DNA from: Brevundimonas lutea
GTDB lineage: Bacteria > Pseudomonadota > Alphaproteobacteria > Caulobacterales > Caulobacteraceae
Direction: 5' to 3'
Assembly: GCF_003704105.1 (NCBI RefSeq)
Contig: NZ_QUOQ01000003.1
Coordinates: forward strand, 372,001-436,000
Length of the DNA stretch: 64,000 bases
The position numbers and the translations under genes are program-made. Position 1 is the stretch's first letter. Every line of letters begins with the position of its first letter. The notes under the pieces are model-generated. The model was given only the letters and a program-made list of their open reading frames with translations, had not been told where the DNA came from and did not search any database. This document shows, one piece after another, positions 7,252-17,300 of the stretch.

Positions 7252-8523
7252 ATGGACGACAAGCTTGCCGAATTCCTCATCGACGCCGGATTGGTGCTCG
7301 GCGTCTACCTGATCGCGGCCACCGCTCTGGTCTGGGCCTATGGTCATGCGGGACGTCTGTGGCTGCTGCGCCATGGCGTCATCAGCAACAATGCCGACGG
7401 CCACCGCGACGTCTGGCCGGGCGAGTTCGGCGAACTGGTCATCGTCACCCTGGCCATGATGTCAGCCTGGGTCGTGATCTTCTTCACCAACGACGTCACC
7501 CTGGTCGGCATGCTGGCCATGTGGCCGCTGGGCGCGCTGGCCTTCCTGGCGTTCGTGTCGTTCTGGGTTGTGCTGCACTGCCGCCTGGAGGTCGCCCGCG
7601 CCAAACTGTCAGGGCGACCGCCCATCTACTGCGGTCGGCTGGCCGGCACCTACCGCATCTACAACATCTACAGCATCTGTCTTTTCGGCATGGGCGCGAT
7701 GATCGTGATGATGCTGATCGCCCAGTTTATGCATGACGGAGCGATCTTCGCGGCCGAATCTCGCCGCATCACCGAAAACTTCGAAACGGCCCGACTGATT
7801 GCATCAGCGGCTACTCCCGAAGCCTACGCCCAGGCCATCGCCACGGCCGAGCAGGGCTTCAGCGGCATCGCCCTGTCCGGCAAGGCGCTACAGAACCAGT
7901 TCAACCCGATGTTCGTGTTCGCCGGCACCCTGATCATGATCAACATCGCCATCAACATGACCAGCCTGAAGGCGATGTTCACCGGCGGCGCCGTCAGCAT
8001 GACGGCGATCTTCACCTACGGCCCCCTGGTGATCATCGGGGCGGTGGGTCTGTGGGTCTATCTCAACCACTATGAGACGATGCTGACCGCTTCCCTGACC
8101 TCGCTCCAGGCCTTCACGCCGCCGGCGAGCCTGGCCGATTGGCAGATGTCCAATCGTCACGCCGAGATGGTCACCGAGTTGTCCAACGCCCGCAACATCT
8201 TCGGCTTCGCCACCACCGTGGCCGGCGAAGGCGGCGGCTTCGCCATCCTGGCCTGGGGCGTCCAGACCGCGCTGGAGAAAATCGGCGACACCGGTGACAA
8301 GGAGCCCGTTCACATGCCGTTGCGCAAGTTCAGGCCGCACGACGGACGGTATGCCTGGACGCTCAAGCGCGAGGAGCGGGCCCAGCGGCGTCGCACGCCC
8401 AAGGCGCAACGGCCGGTCACGGCCTGGCGTCGGCTGAAATTCAAATTGGCCAGGCTGCGCCGATCGCCGCAGGAGAATGAGCGTCTCGCGCGGCTCTTTC
8501 CCGACATCAGCAAACTCTGGTGA
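7252..8523 (+). CDS. Multi-pass membrane protein of unknown family
   Basis: A 423-residue protein with hydrophobic segments at about 10-30, 61-79, 83-109, 140-160, 219-238 and 252-271. Between the fourth and fifth is a roughly 60-residue loop. A hydrophilic, mostly basic tail (about 330-423, including EERAQRRRTPKAQR) is probably cytoplasmic. I do not recognise a family. It follows sspB by 38 bases. Its stop codon overlaps the GTG start of the exported EEP enzyme (GTGA at 8520-8523), so the two are almost certainly co-translated and may be functionally linked. A transporter, a sensor or an envelope protein are all possible. Confidence 0.7.
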   Translation: MDDKLAEFLIDAGLVLGVYLIAATALVWAYGHAGRLWLLRHGVISNNADGHRDVWPGEFGELVIVTLAMMSAWVVIFFTNDVTLVGMLAMWPLGALAFLAFVSFWVVLHCRLEVARAKLSGRPPIYCGRLAGTYRIYNIYSICLFGMGAMIVMMLIAQFMHDGAIFAAESRRITENFETARLIASAATPEAYAQAIATAEQGFSGIALSGKALQNQFNPMFVFAGTLIMINIAINMTSLKAMFTGGAVSMTAIFTYGPLVIIGAVGLWVYLNHYETMLTASLTSLQAFTPPASLADWQMSNRHAEMVTELSNARNIFGFATTVAGEGGGFAILAWGVQTALEKIGDTGDKEPVHMPLRKFRPHDGRYAWTLKREERAQRRRTPKAQRPVTAWRRLKFKLARLRRSPQENERLARLFPDISKLW

Positions 8524-9554
8524 AGGCGCGGCGCCGCATCATCGCCGCTCTGGCGCTGTTTCTGATCCGCGGCGCCTATGCCTGCGCCTCGATCCAAGCC
8601 ACGGGAGCGACCCCCTCGACCGCCACCGATCTCAGCATCGTTCGCCCCACGACAGCCCCCGCTTCCCCGACCGACACCCTGTCCATCGTCACATGGAATC
8701 TGGGCTATGCGGGGCTGGGCCGGAACGCGGACTTCTTCGCCGACGGCGGCAAGGCCTATCTGCCGCCTGGCCGCGCCGACACGAAAGCCAATCGCGACGC
8801 CATCGCCGCGTGGCTGGCGGCCTCGGACGCCGATGTGATCCTGACCCAGGAGAACGCCTCGGCCAGCGTGGTCAACTGGTGGGTCGATCTGAAGGGCGCC
8901 ATCGCCTCACGCCTGCCCGACCATACCCAGGCCTTCTACGCCGACTTCCGGACGCGATGGCTGCCGCCGCCCCTGCGTATCCGCAATGGCCTGGCCACCT
9001 ACTCACGCCTGGGCGTTACGGACGTTCAGCTATGGCCCCTGCCGAACGATGGCGATCCCTATGACGGTGCGCTGAGACGGCATTACGCCGCCGTCGCCGC
9101 CCGCATCGACGGCCCGGGCGGCGGCTGGACGGTCATCAATGTCCACCTGGCCGCGTTCGACGAGGGCGCGGCCCTGCGCAGGAGACAGATCTCGACCCTG
9201 CTCCAACACGCCCAGGCCGAGCGCGCGCTCGGGCGACGTGTCGTCATCGGAGGCGACTGGAATCTGCGTCTGGCCCAGACCGACAATCCGCACACGACCG
9301 AGGCCCGGTACCTGTTCTGGGTGCACGACTTTCCGGCCGATCTGCTTCCCGAAGGCTGGACGATCGCGGCCGATTCCACGGTGGCAACGGTTCGCACCAA
9401 TGAACGCCCCTATCGACCCGCCGAGAACTACACCACCGTGATCGACGGCTTCCTTCTCGCGCCCGATGTCGAGGTCGTGCGTGTCGCCGGGACCGATCTG
9501 GCGTTCGAGCATAGCGACCACCAGCCCGTCCGTGTCGAGCTCCGCCCTCGCTGA
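8520..9554 (+). CDS. Exported endonuclease/exonuclease/phosphatase-family protein
   Basis: A 344-residue protein starting at GTG 8520, overlapping the preceding stop by 4 bases. The N-terminus MKARRRIIAALALFLIRGAYACAS is a signal peptide, with a cysteine at residue 22 that may be lipid-modified. The EEP fold follows: TLSIVTWNLGYAG, DVILTQENAS (metal-binding acid), TVINVHLAAFDEG, VVIGGDWNLRL and the terminal EHSDHQPVRVEL with the catalytic Asp-His. The family includes DNases, phosphodiesterases and sphingomyelinases, so the substrate cannot be read from sequence. A second exported EEP gene lies at 61129-61956. Confidence 0.82.
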   Translation: MKARRRIIAALALFLIRGAYACASIQATGATPSTATDLSIVRPTTAPASPTDTLSIVTWNLGYAGLGRNADFFADGGKAYLPPGRADTKANRDAIAAWLAASDADVILTQENASASVVNWWVDLKGAIASRLPDHTQAFYADFRTRWLPPPLRIRNGLATYSRLGVTDVQLWPLPNDGDPYDGALRRHYAAVAARIDGPGGGWTVINVHLAAFDEGAALRRRQISTLLQHAQAERALGRRVVIGGDWNLRLAQTDNPHTTEARYLFWVHDFPADLLPEGWTIAADSTVATVRTNERPYRPAENYTTVIDGFLLAPDVEVVRVAGTDLAFEHSDHQPVRVELRPR

Positions 9555-9651
9555 CACCTCTGTCATTTCCGAAAGATGGGGAAGCGCCGACGAATGCGTT
9601 GACAGGGCGCCATCCGAAGCGGAACATTTCATGAACCTGGAGGAGGCGTAC

Positions 9652-10047
9652 ATGCTGGAAGGCCGCTGCCATTGTGGAGCCATCGTCTATCGGATCACCG
9701 GCGAGGCGCGGCACGCGCTCTGTCACTGCCAGGACTGTCGGCGCGCGGCCGGCGCTCCGGCGGTGGCCTGGGCGTTGCTGGCCCAGGAGCAGATCGAGAT
9801 CGAGGGTGAACCGCACGTCTATGCCTCATCGGAGCATGGGCGCCGGCACTTCTGCGGAAATTGCGGCGCCGGGCTGTTCTATACGAACGAGGCGATCTTC
9901 CCCGGCATGATCGACATCCAGTCGGCGACGCTGAACGACCCCGACGCCCTGCCCCTTCAGGCCCAGATCCAGACCGCCGATCGCATCGGCTGGATGACGC
10001 GGCTGGACGACTTGCCCAGTTTCGAGCGCTATCCGCCCGCGGGCTGA
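9652..10047 (+). CDS. GFA-family (CENP-V/Gfa-like) zinc protein
   Basis: A 131-residue protein. The start at 9652 is chosen because an AGGAGG sits at 9641-9646, five bases upstream. An in-frame ATG at 9631 is possible but less well placed. The family zinc ligands are all visible: EGRCHCGAIVY, HALCHCQDCRRAAGAP and HFCGNCGAGLFY, that is C-x-C, C-x-C-x-x-C and C-x-x-C. The family is named for glutathione-dependent formaldehyde-activating enzyme, but most members have no proven activity. Its end overlaps the convergent RusA-like gene by 19 bases. Confidence 0.87.
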   Translation: MLEGRCHCGAIVYRITGEARHALCHCQDCRRAAGAPAVAWALLAQEQIEIEGEPHVYASSEHGRRHFCGNCGAGLFYTNEAIFPGMIDIQSATLNDPDALPLQAQIQTADRIGWMTRLDDLPSFERYPPAG

Positions 10048-10397
10048 CGCGGATAGGCGCGGATCACGATCCGCTCGCGCTCGCCTTCGTGCCGCTCGAC
10101 CAGCAGCCGCGCCACCTGGGCGTCGTCGTGGAACAGATAGCCCTTGATGGCGTCCAGCAGCGCCTTGGCCAGATTGTCCAGATCCATCCACGGCGGATCG
10201 CCGACATGCTCCATGCGAATCTCGACCACATGGTCGCCCCATGACGGACGGGCGCCGCGCCACTCCTTGCGCATGAACTCATAGACCAGGGGCTTGTAGT
10301 ATTTGGCCTGGGTGGTCAGGCCGTCGATGACGATCTCGACCGCCTTGCCATCCTCGCGCGCCCGCACCTTGCCGGTCCCGACCCAGCCGGTGGTCAT
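10029..10397 (-). CDS. RusA-like Holliday-junction endonuclease
   Basis: A 122-residue protein starting MTTGWVGTGKVRARED. The RusA core is MDLDNLAKALLDAIKG (residues 71-86) followed by LFHDDAQVARL. Asp72, Asp74 and Asp91 or 92 correspond to the three catalytic acids of RusA (D70, D72, D91). Family members cut four-way DNA junctions and are often encoded by phages, yet no phage gene is seen here. The open frame upstream runs through fumC on the other strand and is a shadow. It is divergent from fumC, with about 80 bases between them. Confidence 0.8.
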   Translation of the reverse strand: MTTGWVGTGKVRAREDGKAVEIVIDGLTTQAKYYKPLVYEFMRKEWRGARPSWGDHVVEIRMEHVGDPPWMDLDNLAKALLDAIKGYLFHDDAQVARLLVERHEGERERIVIRAYPRQPAGG

Positions 10398-10475
10398 TTC
10401 GGGTGCTCGCCTTGAAGCCTCATCCTCGCGTGCTACACGGCCGCACCTCTGTTCGCCACGCCTCATGAGTTCGCC

Positions 10476-11867
10476 ATGACCGACGTCCGCACCGAATCCG
10501 ACACCTTCGGCCCCATCGAAGTTCCGGCGGATCGCTATTGGGGCGCCCAGGCGCAGCGCAGCCTCGGCAATTTCAAGATCGGCTGGGAGAAGCAGCCCCT
10601 GCCAGTCGTCCGCGCCCTCGGCATCGTCAAGCGCGCGGCGGCCGAAACCAACATGTCGCTCGGCAAGCTGGACGCCGCCATCGGCGACGCCATCGTCCGC
10701 GCCGCCGACGAGGTGATCGAGGGCAAGCTGAACGACCACTTCCCGCTGGTGGTCTGGCAGACCGGCTCGGGCACCCAGTCGAACATGAACGCCAATGAGG
10801 TGATCTCGAACCGGGCCATCGAGATGCTGGGCGGCGAGATGGGGTCCAAGAAGCCGGTCCATCCCAATGACCACGTCAATATGAGCCAGTCGTCCAACGA
10901 CACCTATCCGACGGCCATGCACGTCGCCTGCGCCGAGGAGGTCGTTCACCGTCTGCTGCCGGCGCTGCAGACCCTGCGCAACGCCCTGAACGACAAGGCG
11001 GAGGCGTGGAAAGACATCATCAAGATCGGCCGCACCCACACCCAGGACGCCACCCCCCTGACGCTCGGCCAGGAGTTCGGCGGCTACGTCCAGCAGGTCA
11101 CCAAGGGCATCGAGCGGATCGAGAGCACCCTGCCCGACCTGATGCAGCTGGCCCAGGGCGGCACCGCCGTCGGCACCGGCCTGAACGCGCCGATTGGCTT
11201 TGCTGAGGGCGTGGCCGACAAGATCGCCCAGATCACCGGCCTGCCCTTCACCACCGCGCCGAACAAGTTCGAGGCCCTGGCCGCCCACGACGCCATGGTC
11301 ATGAGCCACGGCGCGATCAACACGGTCGCCGCCTCGCTGTTCAAGATCGCCAATGACATCCGGTTTTTGGGCTCCGGCCCCCGTTCGGGTCTGGGCGAAC
11401 TGGCCCTGCCGGAGAATGAGCCCGGCAGCTCCATCATGCCGGGCAAGGTCAATCCGACCCAGTGCGAAGCCCTGACCCAGGTCTGCGTCCAGGTGTTCGG
11501 CAACCACGCCGCCATAACCTTCGCCGGGTCACAGGGGCATTTTGAACTGAACGTCTTCAACCCGGTGATGGCCTACAACTTCCTGCAGTCCGTGCGGCTG
11601 ATGGCCGACGCGGCGGTCAGCTTCACTGACAACTGCGTCGTCGGCATCGAGCCGCGCCGCGACAACATCGAGCGCGGCCTGAACAATTCGCTGATGCTGG
11701 TCACCGCCCTGAACGGCAAGCTGGGCTACGACGCCTGCGCCAAGATCGCCAAGACCGCCCACAAGAACGGCACCACCCTGCGCGAAGAAGCGGTCGGCGG
11801 CGGCTATCTGACCGACGCGGAGTTCGACGAGGCGGTGCGGCCCGAGAAGATGATCTCGCCGGGCTGA
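10476..11867 (+). CDS. fumC: Class II fumarate hydratase
   Basis: Interconverts fumarate and malate in the TCA cycle; oxygen-stable, cofactor-free, tetrameric. At 463 residues it is of normal length. It starts [17 protein letters not shown] and contains [14 protein letters not shown], the substrate motif [17 protein letters not shown], the [15 protein letters not shown]-site region, TRHTQDA-type sequence ([15 protein letters not shown]) with the general acid/base histidine, and the signature [17 protein letters not shown] single gene flanked by unrelated neighbours. Confidence 0.97.
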   Translation: MTDVRTESDTFGPIEVPADRYWGAQAQRSLGNFKIGWEKQPLPVVRALGIVKRAAAETNMSLGKLDAAIGDAIVRAADEVIEGKLNDHFPLVVWQTGSGTQSNMNANEVISNRAIEMLGGEMGSKKPVHPNDHVNMSQSSNDTYPTAMHVACAEEVVHRLLPALQTLRNALNDKAEAWKDIIKIGRTHTQDATPLTLGQEFGGYVQQVTKGIERIESTLPDLMQLAQGGTAVGTGLNAPIGFAEGVADKIAQITGLPFTTAPNKFEALAAHDAMVMSHGAINTVAASLFKIANDIRFLGSGPRSGLGELALPENEPGSSIMPGKVNPTQCEALTQVCVQVFGNHAAITFAGSQGHFELNVFNPVMAYNFLQSVRLMADAAVSFTDNCVVGIEPRRDNIERGLNNSLMLVTALNGKLGYDACAKIAKTAHKNGTTLREEAVGGGYLTDAEFDEAVRPEKMISPG

Positions 11868-11871
11868 GAAG

Positions 11872-13671
11872 TCAGCTTGCCGCGATGATGCGAGCGGCCT
11901 CCCGGGCGTTGGCGATACGCGGTCCCATGCCCGCGTCATTGATCGTGGCCAGTCGCGGCTCCAGCTCCTTCAGGTGACCCTCGGCCGCGGCCAGGGCCGC
12001 CTCACGCTCGGCGCCTGACAGACGCACGGCCTTCTGCAACCAGGTTTCAGCCATGCACACGGTCAGCTCGGCCCATTCGCCCAGATTGCGATCGGCCGTG
12101 GAGATGGCCCTCGCCCGCTCGAACGTGGCCAGCGCCAGGTCGTAGTTCGACAGGTCCGGTTGCAGATCAGCGGCGATCCGGATGGCCTGGCCTTCGAAAT
12201 AGAGGCTGCGCGTGTACAGCGCCGGGCTGGCCGCTGCATCGACGGCCTGGGTCGCGGTGCGGGCGTGCTCCACGGCCTTTTCAGCCGACGCTCGGCCCTC
12301 GGCATCCTCGGCCGCCGCCAACTGACCATAGGCGCTGGCCAGTTCGCCATGCAGGCGGATCCAGGCGTCGTTGAACTGATCGCGGTCGATGGCGGCGAGC
12401 GTCTGTTCCAGCACGGCGATGCCTTCGCGTCGCGCGGCCGCGTCATTGGTCAGGCTGGCCACAAGACCGAGGGCAAGCGCGCGATTGCTCTGAGCCTGTC
12501 GCCACAGCCGGGGCTCCGCCTCGCGATCGATACTGGCCGCTGCCTGGGCCATGGTGTCGGCGCCCAGTCGCGCCAGCGCCGCATCCCGTTTGACGGACGC
12601 CGTGCGGGCCAGGATGACGCCGTAGTTCAACACGATCGCCGCGGACGGCGCTTCCACGCGCGGCAGCAGGTCGCTGTATATGGCCAGGGCCTCGTCGCGC
12701 GCGCCCATGTCGCTGCCCACGGCCGCTTGGTCTGACAGCGCCGCGGCCAGCTGGAAGCGCCGAGCGTTCTGGCGCTCATCTCCGGATGGCGTCGCATCGG
12801 CCGCCGCACGCGCCACGGCTGCCGCTTCCGCCACGATGACCGGGTCGTTGCTGACGCCGCCCAGACGACGGAGGGCATGCGAGAGGTCGTCCTGCGTATC
12901 CAGCCAGTCGTCCAGCCGCTCCTCCCTCGACACGAGCGGGAGAGCCTCGTCTCGAAGAACCGCCACGGCGCGCGTCAGAATCGCCGCATCCCCCGCGTCC
13001 CCTCCGGCTTCGGTCAGGGAATCACCCTGTCCCTTCAAATAGCGCCAGCGCAGCTCTCGGTTCTCGGCAGGGATCAGGGCCGCCGCCTGGGCGTAAAGTT
13101 CCGCGGCGCCCAAGGCGTCGAACGAGGCCCGCCGCACGACCGCCCGCTGAGCCAGAACATTGGCCTCCTGCGTGGAGACCGCCTCCAGCTGCCCTTCCAG
13201 ATTGGCGCGTGCGGACCCGAACTGGTCCGCCGCCGCCGCCAGCTTGGCTTCGGCGAGGTCGAGATCGCCTTCGTCGATCGCCGTCTGCGCGGCCTCCAGC
13301 AGCGGCGATACCGCTCGCGCCAACCGCATCGAATCCAGCTGAACCAATTGCTCCTCGAGCGCCCCGATCCGGGCCTTGGCTTCGGCCAGCTCCCCGGCGC
13401 GTTCGTCGATCAGGCGAATGATCTGGGCGGGATCGGTGGTGGTCAGCCGGGCGCCGAGCTTGCCGGCGATCGTCCTTACCGCGGCGGCCGAGGTGTTCCT
13501 CGCGCGCGAGATCCTCTGGATGTCGCCTTCCAGCGCCTGCAGTCGCGTCCGCTCCGCCGCCGACAGCGGGCGGTCCCGCATGGCCGGCAACTGCGCGGCC
13601 GCCGGCAGGGCGGTCAGAGCCACGACGAGAGCCAGCAACAGGCCGCCCCCGCGAACCGTCCACGACATCAT
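11872..13671 (-). CDS. Exported TPR-like helical repeat protein
   Basis: A 599-residue protein with a signal peptide (residues 1-27, ending LPAAAQ). Residues 35-200 are helical and coiled-coil-like (ELAEAKARIGALEEQLVQL). Repeats of about 45-60 residues then run to the C-terminus, with recurring Ala-rich helices and the motif DEALPLVSREERLDDW. These look like degenerate versions of the TPR subtype whose consensus contains TRERxPLxWA. A similar stretch, AALPIMTRERSPTHW, occurs in the truncated protein at the right edge of the window. Probably periplasmic; function is not known. It is convergent with fumC, 4 bases from its stop. Confidence 0.7.
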   Translation of the reverse strand: MMSWTVRGGGLLLALVVALTALPAAAQLPAMRDRPLSAAERTRLQALEGDIQRISRARNTSAAAVRTIAGKLGARLTTTDPAQIIRLIDERAGELAEAKARIGALEEQLVQLDSMRLARAVSPLLEAAQTAIDEGDLDLAEAKLAAAADQFGSARANLEGQLEAVSTQEANVLAQRAVVRRASFDALGAAELYAQAAALIPAENRELRWRYLKGQGDSLTEAGGDAGDAAILTRAVAVLRDEALPLVSREERLDDWLDTQDDLSHALRRLGGVSNDPVIVAEAAAVARAAADATPSGDERQNARRFQLAAALSDQAAVGSDMGARDEALAIYSDLLPRVEAPSAAIVLNYGVILARTASVKRDAALARLGADTMAQAAASIDREAEPRLWRQAQSNRALALGLVASLTNDAAARREGIAVLEQTLAAIDRDQFNDAWIRLHGELASAYGQLAAAEDAEGRASAEKAVEHARTATQAVDAAASPALYTRSLYFEGQAIRIAADLQPDLSNYDLALATFERARAISTADRNLGEWAELTVCMAETWLQKAVRLSGAEREAALAAAEGHLKELEPRLATINDAGMGPRIANAREAARIIAAS

Positions 13672-13721
13672 CGGCTTGACCCCTGCCCCGTTGGCTCGGA
13701 CCTTATCTCGCGCTGAGTCTC

Positions 13722-14303
13722 ATGCCTAGCTTGAAAGCCGCCGTTATGTGGAAGCGTCTCCCGCCCTCATGGCACACAGCAACCCTGCGCCGTGTCGCGG
13801 CCGCAGGGCTGGTATTCACCTTGGCCGCCTGTTCCGGCCCCAGCGACGAGTCCTCCGCCGCCCCGCCGCAGCCCGCGCGTGAGAAAACGGATGCCGAGCG
13901 GCAGGCGCTACTGGCCTCCCTGCCCGCGCCCTACAGCGCCGGCGATCTGGAGAACGGGCGTCGCGTGTTCGCCCGCTGCCGGTCCTGCCACACGATTGTC
14001 GAAGGGGGCCCGAACATGACCGGACCCAATCTGTTCGGCGTCTTCGGCCGAACCGCCGGGACCCACCCCGGCTACACCTACTCGAACGCCGTGCGGCAGG
14101 CCGGATTCGGCTGGGACGCCGAGCGGCTGGATCAGTGGCTGACACGCCCGCGCGACTTCCTGCCCGGCAACAAGATGAGCTTCGCCGGCATTCCCATGCC
14201 GGACGAGCGCCGCGACCTGATCGCCTATCTCAAGGTCGAAACCGGCTATGCGCCGATGCCCGCCGAAACGCCCATCGCCGAAGCCGACGCCCCGGCGACT
14301 TGA
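13722..14303 (+). CDS. Cytochrome c lipoprotein (class I, c2-like)
   Basis: A 193-residue protein. A hydrophobic leader ends in FTLAACSG, a lipobox with Cys37, so it is probably membrane-tethered in the periplasm. After a linker, the haem motif CRSCH is at residues 86-90. GPNLFGVFGRTAGTHPGYTYS and the methionine ligand region LPGNKMSFAGIP follow, as in membrane-anchored cytochromes c550/c552 of alphaproteobacteria. A role in electron transfer to a terminal oxidase is likely but not shown. An ATG at 13746 would give a more compact signal peptide and is an equally good start. Promoter space is shared with the divergent repeat protein. Confidence 0.87.
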   Translation: MPSLKAAVMWKRLPPSWHTATLRRVAAAGLVFTLAACSGPSDESSAAPPQPAREKTDAERQALLASLPAPYSAGDLENGRRVFARCRSCHTIVEGGPNMTGPNLFGVFGRTAGTHPGYTYSNAVRQAGFGWDAERLDQWLTRPRDFLPGNKMSFAGIPMPDERRDLIAYLKVETGYAPMPAETPIAEADAPAT

Positions 14304-14306
14304 GCT

Positions 14307-17300
14307 CTACTCGGCCGCCTGGGGAAGCGGATCGTTGGCGGTCTGCTCCTTGGCTTCCCACTCCTCGATCTTGCGGGCCGTGAATTCCGGCGACTTGGTG
14401 AACCGCGCCAGGGCGCCATAGATCACCGGCACGATGAAAAGGGTCAGCAGGGTGGCGAACAGCGCCCCGCCAAAGATCACCACGCCGATGGTCTGGCGGC
14501 TGGCCGCGCCCGCCCCCTGCCACAGCACCAGAGGCAGGGCGCCGAAGGCGGTGGCGATCGAGGTCATGATGATGGGCCGCAGGCGCAGCGCCGAGCTCTC
14601 AACGATGGCCTCCTTGATCGATCGGCCCTGATCGCGCAGCTGGTTTGCGAACTCCACGATCAGGATGCCGTTCTTGGCCGCCACCCCGATCAGGATGATC
14701 AGCCCGATCTGGGAATAGATGTTCAGGCTGGAGCCCGCCATCAACAGGCCGAACAGCCCGCCCGCCGCCGCCAGGGGCACGGTCAGCATGATCACCGCGG
14801 GAGTGATCCAGCTCTCGAACTGCGCCGCCAGCACCAGGAACACCAGCAGCAGGGCGAAACCGAACGCCGCCAGCACGGCGCCGCCGGCCTCGCGCTGGTC
14901 GCGGGCCGCCCCACCCCAACGCAGCGTGGCCACGCCCTGGGGCTGTTGCGCCGCCTGCTCGGTCAGGAAATCCACCGCCTCGGTGATGGTGTAGCCCGGG
15001 TTCAGGTCGGCCTGCAGGGTGATGGCGCGGGCCCGATCGAGGCGCCGGCGGTCCGGCGTGTCGCCCGTGGTCTGAGTGGTCGTGACCGACGACAGCGGCA
15101 CCAGAGCGCCCGTACCGGTGCCGACGTAAAGGCGCTCCAGGTCCTGAACGCTGCGGCGGTCCTCAAGATCGGTCTGCAGGATGACGTCGTACTCCTGGCC
15201 GCCCTTGATGTAGGTGGTGGCGCGGCGCGACCCGAACATGGTCTCCAGCGTGCGCCCGATGTCCTGTGAAGACACGCCCGCGGCCGCCGCCTGCTGCGGG
15301 TCGACGTCGACCAGCAGGCGCGGTGAGTTCGGCTCATAGTTCAGGCGTGGCCGCGAAAAGCCGGGATTCTGCAGCGAGGCGTTCAGGATCGGCTGAAGCC
15401 ACCGGAACATCGCCTCGTAATCCGAGCCGGTGACGATCATGTCGACCGAATTGCCGCCGCCCCCGCCGCGGAAGGCGCCGGGCGTCGAGGCGTTGACCTG
15501 TGCCGAGGTCTGATCGCGCAGGCGCTGGTTCAGCTCCTGGGCGATCTCGTCGGCGGAGCGCTCCCGCTCGCTCCAGTCGGCCAGGGTGATGATGGCGTTG
15601 CCGCTGCTGAACCCGCCGCCCCAGCCGGGCGCCGAGATCATGGTGCTGTCGGCCTCTCCGCTCTCGCGATATTCGGCCAGCAGGGGTTCGAGCCCCAGCA
15701 TGATCTCGCGGGTGTAGTCATATCCTGCGCCTTCCGGCCCCTGCACCCGGACCATGACGCGGCCCCTGTCCTCCTGGGGCACCAGTTCGTTGGGCAGGGT
15801 CATGAACATCCCGACAGCGCCCAGCGCCACCACCAGGGTCAGCACCGCCACGCCGATCACCGCAACACGCGCGCCGACCATGGCGTTCAGGCTGTCCTGA
15901 TAAGAATTCTTGAGCGCATCCATCGCCTTGTCGACACGGCGAGCCACCCAGCCCGAGCCTGACGCCGGCCTCAGGATCTTGGACGCCATCATCGGCGACA
16001 GGGTCAGGGCCAGGAAGGCCGAGAAGAAGATCGCCGCGGCGATGGCGGCCGCCAGCTCGACGAACAGCCGTCCGACATAGCCCGGCAGGAACATCAGCGG
16101 CGCGAACACCGAGATCAGCACGACGGTCGTCGCCACCACCGCGAAGAATACCTGGCGCGCCCCGCGTTCGGCGGCGACCAGTGGCGGCTCGCCCAAGTCA
16201 ATGCGACGCTGGATGTTCTCGGTCACCACGATGGCGTCATCGACCACCAGGCCAATGGCGAGAACGAGCGCAAGCAAGGTGAGCAGGTTCAGCGAAAAGC
16301 CCATGGGGGCCAGCACGATGAAGGTCGCCAACAGACAGATCGGGGCCACGATCGAGGGGATCAGCGCCGCCCTGAGCGTGCCCAGGAAAATGAAGTTCAC
16401 CAGCGCCACGAGAACCAGCGAGATGCCGATGGTGATCCACACCTCGTCGATGGCGTGGGAAGTGAACACAGAGTTGTCCGAGCCGACCTCAAGGGTCGTC
16501 CCCTCCGGCAGGGTCGGCTGGATCTCCTCCATTAGCTCGCGCACGCCGTCGGAGATCTCCAGGTCGTTGGCCTGGGCCTGACGGGTGATGGCCAGGCCGA
16601 TCTGGTCCATGCCGTTGCCGCGGAAGGTCCGTCGATCTTCCTCCGGCGCCTCCTCAACCCGGGCGACATCGCCCAGACGCGTGACATAGCCGCCGGCGCC
16701 CCCGGTGGTCATCATGCCGCCGGAACCCATCGCCTGGTCGCCTGACGTCATGCCGCCGATGCCGGTCGACGACACGGGCAGGCTGGCGAAGTCCTGGGGC
16801 GTCGAATAGGCCCGCGCCACGCGAACCGTGTAGTTCTTGGGTCCGGAATCGAGGGCGCCGGCCGGCAACTCCACGTTCTGGCGGGTCAGGGCGCTCTCGA
16901 CATCCGTCACGGTCAGACCGCGCGCCGCCATGGCCGCCGGATCCAGCCAGATGCGCATGGCGTAGGTCTGGTCGCCATAGATGTTCACAGCCGCCACGCC
17001 CGGCACGGTGGCCAGGCGGTCCAGCATGTAGCGGTCGGCGTAGTCGGTCAGCTCCAGCCGATCCATAACCGTCGAGCGCAGGAACAGGATGATGATCGGC
17101 GAGCTGTCGGAGTCAGACTTCGACACCTCGGGCGGGTCGGCCTGATCAGGCAGGTTCCCGACCACGCGGCTGACCCGGTCGCGGACGTCGTTGGCGGCGT
17201 CGTCGATGTTGCGGTCCAGCGAAAACTCGATGTTGACGCTGGATCGTCCGTCACGGCTGGACGAGGTGATCCGCTCGATGCCCTGGATGCCGGCGACCTG

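Noticed and set aside
10398-11507. Upstream extension of the RusA-like frame
   Set aside because: It lies opposite fumC and has no domain; the 10397 ATG gives the normal RusA length.
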